A DNA stretch of 64,000 bases from Sipunculus nudus (lineage: Eukaryota; Annelida; Sipuncula; Golfingiida; Sipunculidae). Each line of letters starts with the position of its first letter. Position 1 is the first letter of the stretch. The notes under the pieces were generated by a model. That model made no database searches. It was not told the origin of the DNA and saw only the letters and a program-made list of their open reading frames with translations. Shown piece after piece: positions 54,101-57,371 of the stretch. The DNA lies in assembly GCA_026874595.1 (NCBI GenBank), contig CM049321.1, positions 21,608,979-21,672,978 of the forward strand, written 5' to 3'. The translations under genes and the position numbers were made by a program.

Positions 54101-57100
54101 CAATCCATGCCTTACTTCACCCGTCCTTCTCTGATTTTGGCGGATACACATAGTCGCTTGTCGATTACCCGTATTCTAGTTTTTTTCAAATTTTTACGAA
54201 TTTTTTTCTTTTTTTTGAGACCTTTAAAGATGTGGTTATCTGTCAACAGGGTACAAATCGCAACAACTGGACCTAGAATCTTCATTCTTGTCATGCAAGG
54301 AGGCCCATAAAAGGTGCCTATGGAAACTTGAAATTAGGTCTCCGTACCCATATCCTTCAAGCTATAGGACTCCGAAGTATCCCTCAGAATAATGGACAAT
54401 TTGATACAAAAACTTAAGTATCTGAACAACTAATGCAGAGATCACCATGATTTTTTGCATGGATATTGACCATTAAGTGTTTTTATTAGTTTCTGCAGAC
54501 TGGTGGAGCCACCTGTATTTTTGCATCTGCCAAAACGAAGTTTTGCGGATACTGTGTTTTTGACCGGGTTCCTCTGCCGGTATTCGTTTCCAGAGAGCTC
54601 CTCGGAGACTTATGGACCGATTTTCCCCAAACTTGCACCTATTATCGGGTCACATGTGAACTGGTGCCTAACCAATTTGCGTTGACCTCTGACCTTTCCT
54701 CTCTATCCAGTGTCCATTTGTGGGTCTGTTTCCACTCATAAACCCTCATATCTCGGGAACCGTTTGACCGATCAGGAAATAAAATTGATACAAATGTAGC
54801 CCTTGGATTGCTTTATAACATACACAAAAAATGGTGGCGCCACCTGTAACCATGTTTGCACAGTGTCCATCTGTTCATCTGCCTTGGGTTAAAATCACTC
54901 ATATCTCTGCAGTGAATTGACTAATTCACCTGAAATTCGTCATGCGTATACATCCAGGATAGCTTTCTTGATTTTATGACAGGGGGCGCCACCTACGTTC
55001 ACGTTCACGCTGATGACATCCAAGCTTATATCTCGGGAACCGTTTGACCGATCAGGAAATAAAATTTATACAAATGTAGCCCTTTGATAGCTCTGTAACA
55101 TACATAAAAAATGGTGGCGCCACCTGTAACAATGTTTGCACAGCGTCTGTCTGTTAGTCTGCCGTGGCCTAAAATCACTCATTTCTCTGTAGTGGTTCGA
55201 CATAACTGCCTAAAATTTTGCAGGTTTATACATCGTGGACAGCTTTCTTGATTTTATGACAGATGCCACCTACATTCTAGTTAACGCTGCACACATCCAA
55301 GCTCATATCTCAGGAACCATTTGACCGATTGGGCCAAAATTGTGCATGTGTTTAGATCTCACATAGGTCTTTATCATACACAAAACTGGAGGGGTTACCT
55401 GCAAAGATTTTTGCACAGTGTTTGTCTGTTTGTCTGCCATGGGCAAAAATCGCTCATATACATGTAGTGGTTTGACTTTTCTGCCTAAAATTTTGCAGGT
55501 GTATACAACTTGGACAGCTTTCTGGATTTGTGGTAGGTGGCACAACCTACATACACATTTAGGCTGCAGACATCCATGCTAATATGCAACATACCTCACT
55601 CTATTTCCCCTTGCCACTCAATCCATGCCTCACTATCCGATTTTGGCAGATACATGTAGTCACTTGTCGGTTACCCGTATTCTAGTTTTAAAAGTTTACA
55701 CATTTTTCTCTATTTTTGAGATATATAAATACAGACTAAATCTTGGCCTGTTGGTTAATCTGTTTGATGCTTCAGTTGAATGGGTATATACTACCATTCT
55801 GATGATAAAATTTCCTTTTGCGAATCTCTTCCCAGTCAGCTGAGCGTCATGACCCATGGGTCACTTGTTTTTTAATATGATCCCGTTACCAGACACAGAA
55901 AACATTGATTGGACGTCAATAAAAACACATGGAAATTTCTTTTTTTTAAAAAACCTGCCTTCCTTATGGATTTTTTGGGTGAGTGAAACCCCCAAGAAAT
56001 TTTTTTTAAGACTGGCCTCATCTGTTGTTTACACACAAAGCAGCACTTTGGAGTCAGGTAAGACTGGTACCCCGCTCTATTATGGCACCGCTGCTCTAGG
56101 CCAATGGTAGAGACAGGCGTACAACTCCATCTTATGTACTCCCAGCAGACTGGTTCCAACTCCAGTATGTATTATATATGATAAAAAATAAGCATTTCGT
56201 TTGCTCAGAGAAGTTGCAAAAAGTTGGCTGTACATTACATGTGACATTAATGATTAGATTAATATATATCAATAATAAATCACTGCTACGCACAGTGGAA
56301 TAAAAAAAAATGATTCAGTGTGTCGCATTTTCTAAACATCCATCATTCAATTTTTATGCAACAACTCATTCTTCAATATACGAAAACAAGAAATAATTAA
56401 CCAAAGAAAGTTAATATATAAGAAATCTTCATGGATAATCAACCAGGATCGCGTAAACATCCATGACAACCGGTATGATCAAGCGTGTAAACTGGAGTTG
56501 GAACCAGTCTACAGATAGGTCAGGAGTTGCAACTGGGAATACTTAAGATGGGGTTGTACGCCTGTCTCTGTGCTTGGCTGAGGGCCATAATAGAGCAGGG
56601 TACCAGTCTAGAGTCAGCTATGTCATGGCTCATACTGATGCACTTGAAAATGACGAAATAGCCATTGAAAATGATGACATATTATGCCAAAGCCACTTAT
56701 CCTGTTGCCACACCAGGTTATGAAAATAGTGTTCAGGTTGAATTGTCTTTACTAATATTTCAGATACAAGGTTTACTAGAGGATATGAGTTAAATAAGAT
56801 GAAAAATCATGCATGTGATGGGTACAGCTGATTTTTATACAACTAGAGAACGCTTCTTTAATAAGCCTCCGGAGCACTCATCCCGGGTTGGGCCTTGATC
56901 ACCTTACCCTGGCTATGGTCTCGACTCCCTATCTCCCATCTTTGAGTCCAATGCTCTAGCCGTAGATCACAGACGTCTTTGATCCTCATTTTTCATTTAC
57001 TGTAGTCATGGTTTTCCATCTTTTTAAAGTGACTCTCTTCTTTCCAGTGATAAAAATGTCCCACATGGCCTGTCAGTAATGCGCACGGACATAGAATATT

Positions 57101-57325
57101 TGGGACTGAAGTCGTTGAAGAAAGTTCGACACCCCGACAAGGCAGTGATTTTTCTGTTCAGAAACAAAAATCTATGCTACATCAAATCAACAAAGTGGAA
57201 CTTACTGACAGATAAACCTATTCTTGTTAAGAATAAAAATAACTCATTGTGTGGTAAGTTGACTTATAGTACAAAGTGCAGCATCTATTGTGTGGTAAGG
57301 GCATGTCAGTTCTTAGCTAAACTGA

Positions 57326-57371
<46 letters not shown>

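Larger units (their letters stand above)
51380..55870 (+). mobile_element. Helentron-like non-autonomous element A4, with two nested G elements
   Basis: Same 5' hairpin, GTCY tract and 3' end as A2 and A3. Six core units are interrupted by G4 (53105-54180). A second G copy, G5 (54523-55685), sits at the same place as G2 and G3. The length beyond A3 is almost exactly that of G4, so G4 is the younger insertion. It lies in ErbB intron h-i. Confidence 0.76.
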
